Source: Streptomyces sp. NBC_01198 (lineage in GTDB: Bacteria; Actinomycetota; Actinomycetes; Streptomycetales; Streptomycetaceae). Taken from it: a stretch of 64,000 nucleotides of DNA. The notes under the pieces are model-generated. The model was not told the origin of the DNA, ran no database searches, and worked only from the letters and a program-made list of their open reading frames with translations. Numbering within the stretch: position 1 is the first letter of the stretch; the number at the start of each line of letters is the position of its first letter. Location: contig NZ_CP108568.1 of NCBI RefSeq assembly GCF_036010485.1, forward strand, positions 5,666,501 to 5,730,500, written 5' to 3'. A program made the position numbers and the translations under genes. Shown in pieces: positions 8,879 to 17,372 of this stretch.

Positions 8879-10042
8879 ATGACCGCTGACGCCACCCTGG
8901 CCCCGCCCGTGCCCGGCGCGCTCCGGATCGGGCCGCACTCCGTCCAGCCGCCGGTCGTCCTGGCACCGATGGCCGGCATCACCAACGCGCCCTTCCGCAC
9001 GCTGTGCCGGGAGTTCAGCGGGGGCAAGGGCCTGTTCGTCAGCGAGATGATCACCACCAGGGCGCTGGTCGAGCGCAACGAGAAGACCATGCAGCTCATC
9101 CACTTCGACGCCACCGAGAAGCCGCGCTCCATCCAGCTCTACGGCGTCGACCCGGTGACCGTCGGCAAGGCCGTGCGGATGATCGTGGACGAGGACCTGG
9201 CCGACCACATCGACCTCAACTTCGGCTGCCCGGTGCCCAAGGTCACCCGCAAGGGCGGCGGCTCCGCGCTGCCGTACAAGCGCAACCTGCTGCGGTCGAT
9301 CCTGCGCGAGGCGGTCGGCAACGCCGCGGACCTGCCGGTCACCATCAAGATGCGCAAGGGCATCGACGACGACCACCTGACCTATCTGGACGCCGGCCGG
9401 ATCGCCGTCGAGGAGGGCGTCACCGCGGTCGCCCTGCACGGCCGCACCGCCGCACAGCACTACGGCGGGACCGCCGACTGGGACGCCGTCGCGCGGCTCA
9501 AGGAGCACGTCGCCGAGATCCCGGTGCTCGGCAACGGCGACATCTGGTGCGCCGATGACGCGCTGCGGATGATGCGGGAGACCGGGTGCGACGGAGTCGT
9601 CGTCGGGCGCGGCTGCCTCGGGCGCCCGTGGCTCTTCGGCGACCTGGTCGCGGCCTTCGAGGACACCGGCTCCGCCCCTGCCACGCCCGACTTCGGCCGG
9701 GTCACGGCCGTCATGCGGCGGCACGCCGAACTGCTCGGCCAGTGGCTCGGCGACGAGACCCGCGGAGTGGTCGACTTCCGCAAGCACGTGCCCTGGTACA
9801 CGAAGGGGTTCGCGGTCGGGTCCGAGGCCCGGCGCGCCCTCGCGACGGCGTCGTCCCTCGCCGACCTGGACGAGCAGTTCGCCGCGCTCGACCTGACGCA
9901 GGCCTGGCCGGCCCACGCGGACGGCCCCCGGGGCCGGACCGCGCCCGGCAAGCGCGTCGTGCTGCCGGACGGCTGGCTGAACGACCCCTTCGACTGCGCC
10001 ATGCCGTCGGCCGACGCCGAGTCCGACACGTCGGGCGGCTGA
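8879..10042 (+). CDS. dusB: tRNA-dihydrouridine synthase DusB
   Basis: FMN-dependent enzyme that reduces uridine to dihydrouridine in the tRNA D-loop using NADPH. The 387 residues include VVLAPMAGITNAPFR (flavin-binding N-terminus), IDLNFGCPVPKVTRKGGGSA with the catalytic cysteine (about 115-130), VTIKMRKG, ALHGRTAAQHY, and GNGDIW...VVVGRGCLGRPW for FMN phosphate binding. A C-terminal helical domain binds tRNA. The start is placed at 8879 because of the promoter spacing. Flanking genes do not suggest an operon. Confidence 0.95.
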   Translation: MTADATLAPPVPGALRIGPHSVQPPVVLAPMAGITNAPFRTLCREFSGGKGLFVSEMITTRALVERNEKTMQLIHFDATEKPRSIQLYGVDPVTVGKAVRMIVDEDLADHIDLNFGCPVPKVTRKGGGSALPYKRNLLRSILREAVGNAADLPVTIKMRKGIDDDHLTYLDAGRIAVEEGVTAVALHGRTAAQHYGGTADWDAVARLKEHVAEIPVLGNGDIWCADDALRMMRETGCDGVVVGRGCLGRPWLFGDLVAAFEDTGSAPATPDFGRVTAVMRRHAELLGQWLGDETRGVVDFRKHVPWYTKGFAVGSEARRALATASSLADLDEQFAALDLTQAWPAHADGPRGRTAPGKRVVLPDGWLNDPFDCAMPSADAESDTSGG

Positions 10043-10079
10043 CCCCGCCGCACTGCGTAGCCGGGGGTACGTCAGGGAG

Positions 10080-10167
10080 GTGATTCGCATCACGCCTGAT
10101 GCCCTACCCGCTCAAACGAGCGCCCATCCGAGCATCACACCTCTCGAATGCATGGCACTCAGTGCCA
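10080..10167. promoter_or_regulatory. Two palindromes in the 379-nt dusB-ppdK intergenic region
   Basis: The stretch 10043-10421 has no gene I can support. It holds GTGAT-TCGC-ATCAC (10080-10093), a perfect 5-bp-arm palindrome loosely resembling a CRP-type site, and TGGCACT-C-AGTGCCA (10153-10167), a perfect 7-bp-arm palindrome whose GGCACT half resembles actinobacterial CIRCE (HrcA) half-sites but without the 9-nt spacer. Either could bear on ppdK transcription; no binding protein can be assigned. Confidence 0.45.
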
Positions 10168-10421
10168 GTGTGGATGCGTGCAGAGGCTCACGGCAACCGT
10201 CACTCCGCGTGCACCCGACCGTCCTCCGGCCTCGCGGAGCGACACGGTGCCTTCGCTTCGTGAACGCGGCATGACCACCCGCCGACGTGGCGAATACTTT
10301 CGAAGCCTCGGCAGACGAGCGGTTAAACCCGTGTGTCGTGCGGATGCACGCACTGCGGAGCCTTGGAGATGGGTACGCTCCCCGCCGTCAGGGCAACCCG
10401 GTCGCGAGGAGTCGAGGCCCA

Positions 10422-13133
10422 GTGTCGGCACGTCAGCAGCAGCAGAAATTCGTCTACGACTTCACTGAGGGCAACAAGGATCTCAGGGACCTGCTCGGCG
10501 GGAAAGGCGCGAACCTCGCCGAGATGACCAACCTCGGGCTTCCGGTCCCTCCCGGATTCACCATCACCACCGAGGCGTGCCGGGTGTATCTGGAGTCCGG
10601 CGCCGAGCCCGCCGGCCTGCGCGACGAGGTGAGTGCGCACCTCGACGCGCTGGAGCAGCGGATGGGCAAGCGGCTCGGGCAGCCGGACGACCCGCTGCTG
10701 GTGTCGGTGCGGTCCGGCGCGAAGTTCTCGATGCCCGGGATGATGGACACCGTCCTGAACATCGGCCTGTCCGACGCCTCGGTCGTCGGTCTCGCCGCCC
10801 AGGCGGACAACGAGCGGTTCGCGTGGGACTCCTACCGCCGCCTCGTGCAGATGTTCGGCGAGACCGTGATGGGCGTGCGCAGCGGCCTGTTCGAGGAGGC
10901 GCTCGACGCGGCCAAACGGGCCAAGGGTGCCGACAGCGACCTCGGCCTGGACGCGGCCGACCTGCGCACGCTGGTCGAGGACTTCAAGCAGATCGTCGTC
11001 AAGGAGACCGGCCGGGAGTTCCCGCAGGAGCCGCGCGAGCAGATGGACCTCGCGGTCTGCGCGGTGTTCGAGTCGTGGAACACCGAACGGGCCACGCTCT
11101 ACCGCCGCCAGGAGCGTATCCCCGGTGACCTGGGCACCGCCGTCACCATCTGCTCGATGGTCTTCGGCAACCTCGGCCCCGACTCCGGTACGGGCGTGGC
11201 CTTCACCCGCGACCCGGCCAGCGGGGCGCAGGGCACCTACGGCGACTACCTGCAGAACGCGCAGGGCGAGGACGTCGTCGCCGGCATCCGCAACACCGTG
11301 CCGCTGGCCGACCTCGAAGGCATCGACAAGACCTCCTACGACCAGCTGATGACGATCATGCAGACGCTGGAGACGCACTACCGTGACCTGTGCGACATCG
11401 AGTTCACCATCGAGCGCGGTCAGTTGTGGATGCTGCAGACCCGGGTCGGCAAGCGGACCGCGGCGGCGGCCTTCCGTATCGCCACCCAACTGGTCGACCA
11501 GGGGCTGATCGACGAGGCCGAGGCCCTGCAGCGCGTCAACGGGGCGCAGTTGAGCCAGCTGATGTTCCCGCAGTTCGACGACACCGTGGCGGACAGCGGT
11601 TCGGTCCGGCGGATCGGCTGGGGCATCGCCGCCTCGCCGGGGGCCGCGGTCGGCAAGGCGGTCTTCGACTCGTACACGGCGGTGAAGTGGTCCCGCTCCG
11701 GTGAGCAGGTCATCCTGATCCGCCGCGAGACCAACCCCGACGACCTGGGCGGCATGGTCGCCGCCGAGGGCATCCTGACCTCGCGCGGCGGCAAGACCTC
11801 GCACGCGGCCGTCGTCGCCCGCGGCATGGGCAAGACCTGCGTGTGCGGGGCCGAGGAGCTGGAGGTCGACACCAAGCGGCGCCGGCTCACCGCGCCCGGT
11901 GGCGTGGTGATAGAGGAGGGCGACCTCATCTCGATCGACGGCTCCACCGGCAAGATCTACCTCGGCGAGGTGCCGGTCGTGCCCTCTCCGGTGGTCGAGT
12001 ACTTCGAGGGCCGGATGCACGCGGGCGCCGACGAGGCGGACGGCCTGGTGCAGGCCGTGCACCGGGTGATGGCCTACGCCGACCGGGTCCGCAGGCTGCG
12101 GGTGCGCGCCAACGCCGACAACGCCGAGGACGCCGCGCGCGCCCGCCGCTTCGGGGCGCAGGGCATCGGCCTGTGCCGTACCGAGCACATGTTCCTCGGC
12201 GAGCGCCGCGAGCTGGTCGAGCGGCTGGTGCTGGCCGACACCGACGCCGAACGGAACGAGGCGCTCGGCGCGTTGCTGCCGCTGCAGAAGGCCGACTTCA
12301 TCGAACTGCTTGAGGCGATGGACGGCCTGCCGGTGACGGTGAGGCTGTTGGACCCGCCGCTGCACGAATTCCTGCCGGACATCACCGAGTTGTCGGTACG
12401 GGTCGCGCTCGCCGAGTCCCGCGAGGACGCCAACGAGAACGACCTGCGGCTGCTGCAGGCCGTCCACCGGCTGCACGAGCAGAACCCGATGCTGGGGCTG
12501 CGCGGGGTGCGCCTCGGCCTGGTGATCCCGGGGCTGTTCGCGATGCAGGTACGCGCCATCGCCGAGGCCGCCGCCCATCGCAAGGCGGCCAAGGGCGACC
12601 CGCGGGCCGAGATCATGATCCCGCTGGTCGGCACCGTCCAGGAGCTGGAGATCGTCCGCGACGAGGCGGACCTGGTGATCGCCGAGGTCGAGGCGGCCAC
12701 CGGCACCCGGCTGAAGCTGTCCATCGGCACGATGATCGAACTGCCGCGCGCCGCCCTGACCGCGGGCCAGATCGCCGAGGCCGCCGAGTTCTTCTCCTTC
12801 GGCACCAACGACCTCACCCAGACCGTGTGGGGCTTCTCCCGCGACGACGTCGAGGCGTCCTTCTTCACCGCCTACCTGGAGAAGGGCATCTTCGGCGTGT
12901 CCCCCTTCGAGACCATCGACAGGGACGGCGTCGGCGCCCTGGTCCGCAGCGCCGCGGAGGCCGGCCGCGCCACCCGCCCCGACCTCAAGCTCGGCATCTG
13001 CGGCGAGCACGGCGGCGACCCGGAGTCCGTGCACTTCTTCCACGACGTCGGCCTGGACTACGTCTCCTGCTCACCGTTCCGCATTCCCGTCGCCCGCCTG
13101 GAGGCCGGCCGCGCCGCCGCCAGATCCCGCTGA
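10422..13133 (+). CDS. ppdK: Pyruvate, phosphate dikinase
   Basis: Interconverts ATP, phosphate and pyruvate with AMP, pyrophosphate and phosphoenolpyruvate. The 903 residues match the family. Order: N-terminal ATP-grasp domain (KFVYDFTEGNKDLRDLLGGKG; SGAKFSMPGMMDT), swivelling domain with the phosphorylated histidine in GILTSRGGKTSHAAVVARGM (near 450), and PEP/pyruvate TIM barrel with FFSFGTNDLTQ and the catalytic cysteine in GICGEHGGDP. The GTG at 10422 is chosen because homology starts there and GAGG lies 4 nt upstream. The frame stays open to 10287, but that part has no family similarity. It works in gluconeogenesis and PEP supply. Confidence 0.96.
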   Translation: MSARQQQQKFVYDFTEGNKDLRDLLGGKGANLAEMTNLGLPVPPGFTITTEACRVYLESGAEPAGLRDEVSAHLDALEQRMGKRLGQPDDPLLVSVRSGAKFSMPGMMDTVLNIGLSDASVVGLAAQADNERFAWDSYRRLVQMFGETVMGVRSGLFEEALDAAKRAKGADSDLGLDAADLRTLVEDFKQIVVKETGREFPQEPREQMDLAVCAVFESWNTERATLYRRQERIPGDLGTAVTICSMVFGNLGPDSGTGVAFTRDPASGAQGTYGDYLQNAQGEDVVAGIRNTVPLADLEGIDKTSYDQLMTIMQTLETHYRDLCDIEFTIERGQLWMLQTRVGKRTAAAAFRIATQLVDQGLIDEAEALQRVNGAQLSQLMFPQFDDTVADSGSVRRIGWGIAASPGAAVGKAVFDSYTAVKWSRSGEQVILIRRETNPDDLGGMVAAEGILTSRGGKTSHAAVVARGMGKTCVCGAEELEVDTKRRRLTAPGGVVIEEGDLISIDGSTGKIYLGEVPVVPSPVVEYFEGRMHAGADEADGLVQAVHRVMAYADRVRRLRVRANADNAEDAARARRFGAQGIGLCRTEHMFLGERRELVERLVLADTDAERNEALGALLPLQKADFIELLEAMDGLPVTVRLLDPPLHEFLPDITELSVRVALAESREDANENDLRLLQAVHRLHEQNPMLGLRGVRLGLVIPGLFAMQVRAIAEAAAHRKAAKGDPRAEIMIPLVGTVQELEIVRDEADLVIAEVEAATGTRLKLSIGTMIELPRAALTAGQIAEAAEFFSFGTNDLTQTVWGFSRDDVEASFFTAYLEKGIFGVSPFETIDRDGVGALVRSAAEAGRATRPDLKLGICGEHGGDPESVHFFHDVGLDYVSCSPFRIPVARLEAGRAAARSR

Positions 13134-13140
13134 CCCCCCC

Positions 13141-13158
13141 GACCGGGCCGGCCCGGTC
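13141..13158. terminator. Possible ppdK terminator hairpin
   Basis: A perfect 18-bp palindrome, GACCGGGCC followed by its complement, begins 8 nt after the ppdK stop. There is no T-tract and no loop at the centre, so termination is only suggested by position. Confidence 0.3.
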
Positions 13159-13327
13159 CGCCGCCGCAGGCCCCTTGCCCTGGGGGCCGAACCCTCACCG
13201 CCCGGCGGCCCGGACCGGCCCTTCCCCGCCGGGGGCGGCGCTTCGTGCGGAGGCGCCGCCCCCGGCTTTCTCACGCTGCCCCCGGGGCATCCCTGAGCCG
13301 GCCGGACCGGGCGTACCCGGGACCGGC

Positions 13328-13420
13328 CTGCGGCGGCGGCTCGACGAGCTCAGCGGCGAAGTGGAGCGGCACTTCGGCTACGAGGAGGAGCATCTGCTTC
13401 CCGCGCTCACGTCCTCGTAG
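13328..13420 (+). pseudogene. C-terminal remnant of a hemerythrin-like HHE protein
   Basis: The translated end of this frame reads LDELSGEVERHFGYEEEHLL and stops at 13420. HFxYEEEHLLP is the last helix of hemerythrin HHE cation-binding domains, with the His and Glu di-iron ligands. Nothing upstream in any frame supplies the other helices, and no start codon or ribosome binding site fits. I read it as the tail of a deleted gene. The match is short, so chance similarity cannot be excluded. Confidence 0.4.
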
Positions 13421-13435
13421 CCGAAGGCGCCGAAC

Positions 13436-14161
13436 TCACTTCTTCGTGGGGGACGGCGACGCGCTCGCCGTGCTCGAACCGGACGGCGACGGGGTCGCCT
13501 TGGCGGGCGGGCCGAAGGTCACGTTGACCGTGGTGAAGCCCAGCGAGCTCAGCATCTGCTGGAGCATCATGCGGGTGTTGGTCTCCGCCCGGCCGGCCAG
13601 TTCGGTCTGCTTGGCGGCGTCCTGGATCTTCTGCGCGGCCAGCTCGTTGAGCTGCTGCAGATTGCCGGTGTCGCTGCCGAAGAAGTCGCCGACCCGGTCG
13701 AAGAAGCCGCGCGACTGGGAGACCACGTAGGAGTTCTTGGTGTCCAGGGAGGTCCGCTCCAGTGCCGCGTGCGGCAGCCGCAGCGACGCGGTCTTGCGGT
13801 CGTCGGAGACCGTCACCGCGTCCCCCTTGACCGAACCGAGGTCGACATAGGCGTCGACGCTGCCTGCTCCGACGTAGAGCGTGCGCTTGCCGCGCACGAC
13901 GTCGGGCAGGTACTTGGCGTCCTTGTCCAGGTCCACCACGACCTCGAAGTTGCCGCTCGCACCCTCGAACCGGTTCATGTCCTGAATCGACTTCAGGAGT
14001 ACGGGACCACTGCGGTCCTTGGTCGTCTCGGCGAACGGATTCGGCAGACCCGGCAGCCAGTTCGCCTTGCCGAGCAGGACGAACAGCAGCCCGAGGGCGA
14101 CGACTCCGATGATCGTCCTGACCCACCAGGGCATCCGGCTGACTGCTTCTTGCGTGGCCAT
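13436..14161 (-). CDS. DUF4230 membrane-anchored protein
   Basis: 241 residues. One transmembrane helix near 12-30 (TIIGVVALGLLFVLLG), then an extracytoplasmic DUF4230 domain (about 45-215) with SIQDMNRFEGASGNFEVVVD, LPDVVRGKRTLYVGAG and a long amphipathic helix with DAAKQTELAGRAETNTRMML. The C-terminal tail is rich in Ser, Pro and Thr. The ATG at 14161 is preferred, with GGAGG 5 nt upstream; a GTG at 14167 is also in frame. The function of DUF4230 proteins is not established. Confidence 0.85.
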   Translation of the reverse strand: MATQEAVSRMPWWVRTIIGVVALGLLFVLLGKANWLPGLPNPFAETTKDRSGPVLLKSIQDMNRFEGASGNFEVVVDLDKDAKYLPDVVRGKRTLYVGAGSVDAYVDLGSVKGDAVTVSDDRKTASLRLPHAALERTSLDTKNSYVVSQSRGFFDRVGDFFGSDTGNLQQLNELAAQKIQDAAKQTELAGRAETNTRMMLQQMLSSLGFTTVNVTFGPPAKATPSPSGSSTASASPSPTKK

Positions 14162-14312
14162 GACCACCTCCTCTTCCCCCGGTTACCCGGGAAGGGCGCT
14201 GTGATGGCTGTGAAAGCCGCCCAATGTCCCGCCGAGCGGCGGGACATGGCAGTGCGGGGCGCCACGTCCGGCGCGGCGGCCCCGCACCGCGTGCGTCGGC
14301 GGCAGCCGTGGA

Positions 14313-15497
14313 TCAGTGGCTGCGGCGGCGCAGCCGGACCGAGACCGTCGTGGCGGCGCCGGCCAGCAGCAGCGCACCGCCCGCGACGGCGGCGACGGTC
14401 GAGGAGGAGCCGGCGCCGGTGCTGGCGAGCTGGGCGCCGGTCGCCGGGGTCGCGGTCGCGGACGCCGTCGTGGTCGGGGTCGGGGTCGCGGTGGCCGAAG
14501 CGGTCGGGGTCGCCGCGGCAGCCTTCGTGACGGTCAGTGCCGTGTCCTTCTGGCACAGCGTGGTTCCGGTGAAGGGCGTGCTGCCCTCGTTGACCAGGAC
14601 GCAGTCGCCGAGCGTGGTCCGGCCCACCGGGGTCCCGGCCTGGTAGGAGACCCGGACCCGGGTGACGGTCGAGCTGTCCGCGCCGACCGAGGAGTCCCGG
14701 CCGTCGAGGTAGAAGCCCAGCCGGCCGCCGGGCTCGCGCGGGTCGGCCACCGGCGTCAGGGTCGTCCACGTGCCGGACTTCAGGACCTGCACGGTCGCGT
14801 GCTTGTCGGCGAACAGCAGGTGCGAGAGGTTCGTGTACACCGACGGCGTCGGGTTGGAGACCTTCGCGTCGAAGGCGATCGGGGCGCCGCCCGCGACCAC
14901 GTCGGCGGGCACCCCCGCGAAGGACGACGTGACCGAGCCGACCTTGATCGTGTGGGTGTCCTTCGCCTCGGCCACCCACGACCCGGTCGCGCCGACGACC
15001 GAGGTCAGGGTGACGGACTCGGCGCCGCCGTCGCTGTCACCGTGGTGCGCGGTGCCCATCGGCAGGCCGATCCGCAGGTGGACGGTCCTGGTGGTGCCCG
15101 GCGGTACGGAGAAGGTCTCGGACGGCCGCCCGCTGAAGACGCCGCCGGCGAAGGTCAGCTCGACCGGCTTCCAACTGCCGTCCGCGGCACGGTAGTCGAT
15201 GCTCAAGCCGTCGGACGGCATCCCCGCACCGGCCGCGGCCTCCAGCTCCAGGATGTCGGGTACGTAGCCGGTGCCGGTGTTGCCGATGGTCTCGGTGAAT
15301 TCGACCGGCCCGCCCGCGAGGCCGATCCGGGCCGGCGCGTCGACCGACAGGGTCATCTTCGGTACGCCGTCGCCGGGAGTGCCGTCGGCCGAGGCCGTCG
15401 GGGCGAGGGCCAGTGCGGCGCCGGACAGGGCGAGGGCGGCGCCCGCGGTGGCGGCGGATGCGCGCAGCGTGCGGTGGTGGATGGTGGAGCGGTTCAA
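14313..15497 (-). CDS. Secreted LAxTG (sortase E) cell-wall protein
   Basis: 394 residues: signal peptide (about 1-36, hydrophobic core then APTASA), beta-rich extracellular body (about 45-330) with SVDAPARIGLAGGPVEFTET resembling bacterial Ig/COG1361-type repeats, a Thr/Ala/Pro-rich stalk (about 335-358), then LASTG, a hydrophobic helix and RLRRRSH. LAxTG is the sorting signal used by actinobacterial class E sortases. The TTG start is chosen because GGGGGGA lies 4 nt upstream and directly precedes a good signal peptide; the frame stays open well beyond by chance. No sortase gene is nearby. Confidence 0.82.
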   Translation of the reverse strand: MNRSTIHHRTLRASAATAGAALALSGAALALAPTASADGTPGDGVPKMTLSVDAPARIGLAGGPVEFTETIGNTGTGYVPDILELEAAAGAGMPSDGLSIDYRAADGSWKPVELTFAGGVFSGRPSETFSVPPGTTRTVHLRIGLPMGTAHHGDSDGGAESVTLTSVVGATGSWVAEAKDTHTIKVGSVTSSFAGVPADVVAGGAPIAFDAKVSNPTPSVYTNLSHLLFADKHATVQVLKSGTWTTLTPVADPREPGGRLGFYLDGRDSSVGADSSTVTRVRVSYQAGTPVGRTTLGDCVLVNEGSTPFTGTTLCQKDTALTVTKAAAATPTASATATPTPTTTASATATPATGAQLASTGAGSSSTVAAVAGGALLLAGAATTVSVRLRRRSH

Positions 15498-15767
15498 CGT
15501 ATCCCCCCAGGATGCGTGAAGGCAGGGCGGACGAGCCCGTGCCCGTGCGGGCCGGTCGGCCCGCGGTGACCGGCAGGGAACGTCCGGGTGAACGCCCCTG
15601 TCACCAGGAGAGATCCCGCGGACGATCGCTGCGTTCCCCTGGGTCCGTCCTGGTTCCGTAACAGCCGATGGGGGAGGGCACGGGGAGGCGCGGGTGATCA
15701 TCGGCCCGGCCGGTCGCCCGAATATTTCGGGGATGTAACCGAATCTTTTGGGACTCCATGGAGCTAA

Positions 15768-15814
15768 TTGACACGGCTGTGGCGCGGACGGACCCCACCC
15801 GCCCGGGCTACGAT
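15768..15814 (+). promoter_or_regulatory. LacI-gene promoter region
   Basis: TACGAT (15809-15814) ends 7 nt before the ATG at 15822 and no ribosome binding site is present, pointing to a leaderless transcript. A perfect TTGACA at 15768 is too far away (35 nt) to be its -35 and may serve another start point. The rest of the 324-nt gap 15498-15821 also contains the upstream region of the LAxTG gene and otherwise shows nothing I can assign. Confidence 0.4.
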
Positions 15815-15821
15815 CGCACCC

Positions 15822-16892
15822 ATGAGTGCCACGATTCCCCAGCCCTCGCACGATGACCAGTCGGGAACCACCGGCGAGGGCACGGCGACGCTTGCCGAGA
15901 TCGCCCGGGCCGCCGGGGTCTCGGCTCCGACTGTTTCGAAAGTGCTCAACGGCCGCGGTGACGTGGCCCCCGCCACCCGCAGCCGGGTCGAGGACCTCCT
16001 GCGCCGGCACGGCTACCAGCGCCGCCGCGGCAGCATGCAGCCCGCGCCGCTGCTCGACCTGGTCTTCCACGAGCTGGAGAGCTCGTGGGCGATGGAGGTG
16101 ATCAGGGGCGTCGAGCGGGTGGCCGGCCAGGAGGGCCTCAGCGTGGTGCTGTCGGAGTCGGCGGGCCGCCTCAGCCCCGGCCAGACCTGGGTGGACGGGG
16201 TGCTCGCCCGCCGCCCCACCGGGGTGATCCTGGTGCTCTCCGGGCTCGACCCGGCGCAGCGCGCGCAGCTGATCAGCCGCGACATCCCGTTCGTGGTGCT
16301 CGACCCGGCCGGCGACCCCGGCGAGGACGTGCCGGCCATCGGCGCCACCAACTGGCAGGGCGGCCTCGCCGCCACCCGCCATCTGCTGGACCTGGGCCAC
16401 ACCAGGATCGGCGTGCTCGGCGGCCCGGCCAAGATGATGTGCAGCCGGGCCAGGATCGACGGCTACCGTGCCGCGCTGGAGACCGCGGGAGTGCGCTACG
16501 ACCCGGGCCTGGTGGTCTCCGGCAACTTCCACCACGAGGCCGGCTACACCGCGGGCCTTGAACTGCTGCGCCGCCCCGACCGCCCCACCGCCGTCTTCAC
16601 CGGCAACGACCTCCAGGCACTCGGCCTGTACGAGGCGGCCCGCGAGCTGGGCCTGTCGATCCCGCGCGACCTGAGCGTGGTCGGCTTCGACGACCTGCCG
16701 CTCGCCACCTGGATCAGCCCGCCGCTGACCACCGTGCGGCAGCCGCTGACCGAGATGGCGGAGGCGGCGGCCCGGCTGGTGCTCGACCTGAGCCGTGGCC
16801 GGCAGCCCAGCACGCTGCGGGTGGACCTGGCGACCCGGCTGGTGGAGCGCAGCAGTACGGCGCCGCCGGCCGGCGCGGCCGGGGACGCCTGA
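15822..16892 (+). CDS. LacI family transcriptional regulator
   Basis: 356 residues. The N-terminal LacI helix-turn-helix (about 22-70) has LAEIARAAGVSAPTVSKVLN and the hinge RVEDLLRRHGYQ. The periplasmic-binding-protein-like sugar domain follows (about 80-345), with DGVLARRPTGVILVLSGLDP, HLLDLGHTRIGVLGGP, FTGNDLQALG and VVGFDDLPLATWISPPLTTV. It would repress a sugar uptake or catabolic operon, but no such operon is adjacent. The ATG at 15822 is chosen over an ORF start at 15768 because homology begins there and the -10 box ends 7 nt before it. Confidence 0.92.
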   Translation: MSATIPQPSHDDQSGTTGEGTATLAEIARAAGVSAPTVSKVLNGRGDVAPATRSRVEDLLRRHGYQRRRGSMQPAPLLDLVFHELESSWAMEVIRGVERVAGQEGLSVVLSESAGRLSPGQTWVDGVLARRPTGVILVLSGLDPAQRAQLISRDIPFVVLDPAGDPGEDVPAIGATNWQGGLAATRHLLDLGHTRIGVLGGPAKMMCSRARIDGYRAALETAGVRYDPGLVVSGNFHHEAGYTAGLELLRRPDRPTAVFTGNDLQALGLYEAARELGLSIPRDLSVVGFDDLPLATWISPPLTTVRQPLTEMAEAAARLVLDLSRGRQPSTLRVDLATRLVERSSTAPPAGAAGDA

Positions 16893-16903
16893 CCGCTGCC
16901 GCC

Positions 16904-16954
16904 GCCCGCGGACCGGCGACGACCGGGACCTCCGGCATCCGCCGGTCCGCGGGC
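16904..16954. terminator. Long perfect hairpin between convergent genes
   Basis: GCCCGCGGACCGGCG (16904-16918) and its exact complement (16940-16954) form a 15-bp stem with a 21-nt loop. It sits in the 87-nt gap between the convergent LacI and nirD genes, as a bidirectional terminator would. No T-tract follows, which is common in high-G+C actinomycetes. Confidence 0.6.
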
Positions 16955-16979
16955 GCCGGCGGCCCGCTCGCGGCCCCCG

Positions 16980-17372
16980 TCAGGGAGTGGCGGGGGCCAC
17001 CCGTATCGGGTAGCTCTCCACGGCCACCGTGTCGTCGTCCAGGCAGTGGCCGTCGGCCAGGTCGAAGCGCTGCTTGAGCAGCGGCGAGGCCACGTAGGCG
17101 CGGCTCTGGACCGAGCCGAGCAGGCCGTGGCACAGCACACCGGCGCCGGTGAAGGGGTCCACGTTGCCGATCGCGTAGAGCCGTCCTGCCCGGTCGCGGA
17201 AGAGCGCGGCCTGCCGCCCGTCGGGCAGCAGCGCCGCCACCCCGCGGCCCGGCAGCAGCGCACCGGCCGGGCACACCGCCAACCAGCCCTCGCCGGTGCG
17301 CAGTTCGACCGTCCCGCTGAGGGACGGGGCCGGGCCGGGGGAAGCGGCCGCGGTGGGGGAGGGGGCGGTCAT
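16980..17372 (-). CDS. nirD: Nitrite reductase (NADH) small subunit NirD
   Basis: 130 residues, Rieske-like fold of the assimilatory NirD type. It has LRTGEGWLAVCPAGALLPGR, LYAIGNVDPFTGAGVLCHGL, SRAYVASPLLKQRFDLADGH and a C-terminal VAVESYPIRV. The Rieske cluster ligands (CxH...CxxH) are absent, as expected for NirD. An Ala/Pro/Ser-rich extension of about 20 residues precedes the domain. The start ATG overlaps the nirB stop as ATGA, so the subunits are coupled. Confidence 0.93.
   Translation of the reverse strand: MTAPSPTAAASPGPAPSLSGTVELRTGEGWLAVCPAGALLPGRGVAALLPDGRQAALFRDRAGRLYAIGNVDPFTGAGVLCHGLLGSVQSRAYVASPLLKQRFDLADGHCLDDDTVAVESYPIRVAPATP

Noticed and set aside
7340..10093. Extension of the MFS frame upstream through dusB
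   Set aside because: Family homology starts at the ATG 8755, and the extension is antisense to dusB.
10323..13043. 906-codon minus-strand frame opposite ppdK
   Set aside because: Shadow of a highly biased gene; low-complexity His/Val/Leu/Arg composition and no ribosome binding site.
14313..16535. Upstream extension of the LAxTG frame across the LacI gene
   Set aside because: The TTG at 15497 has a ribosome binding site and directly precedes a signal peptide; the rest is antisense to LacI.
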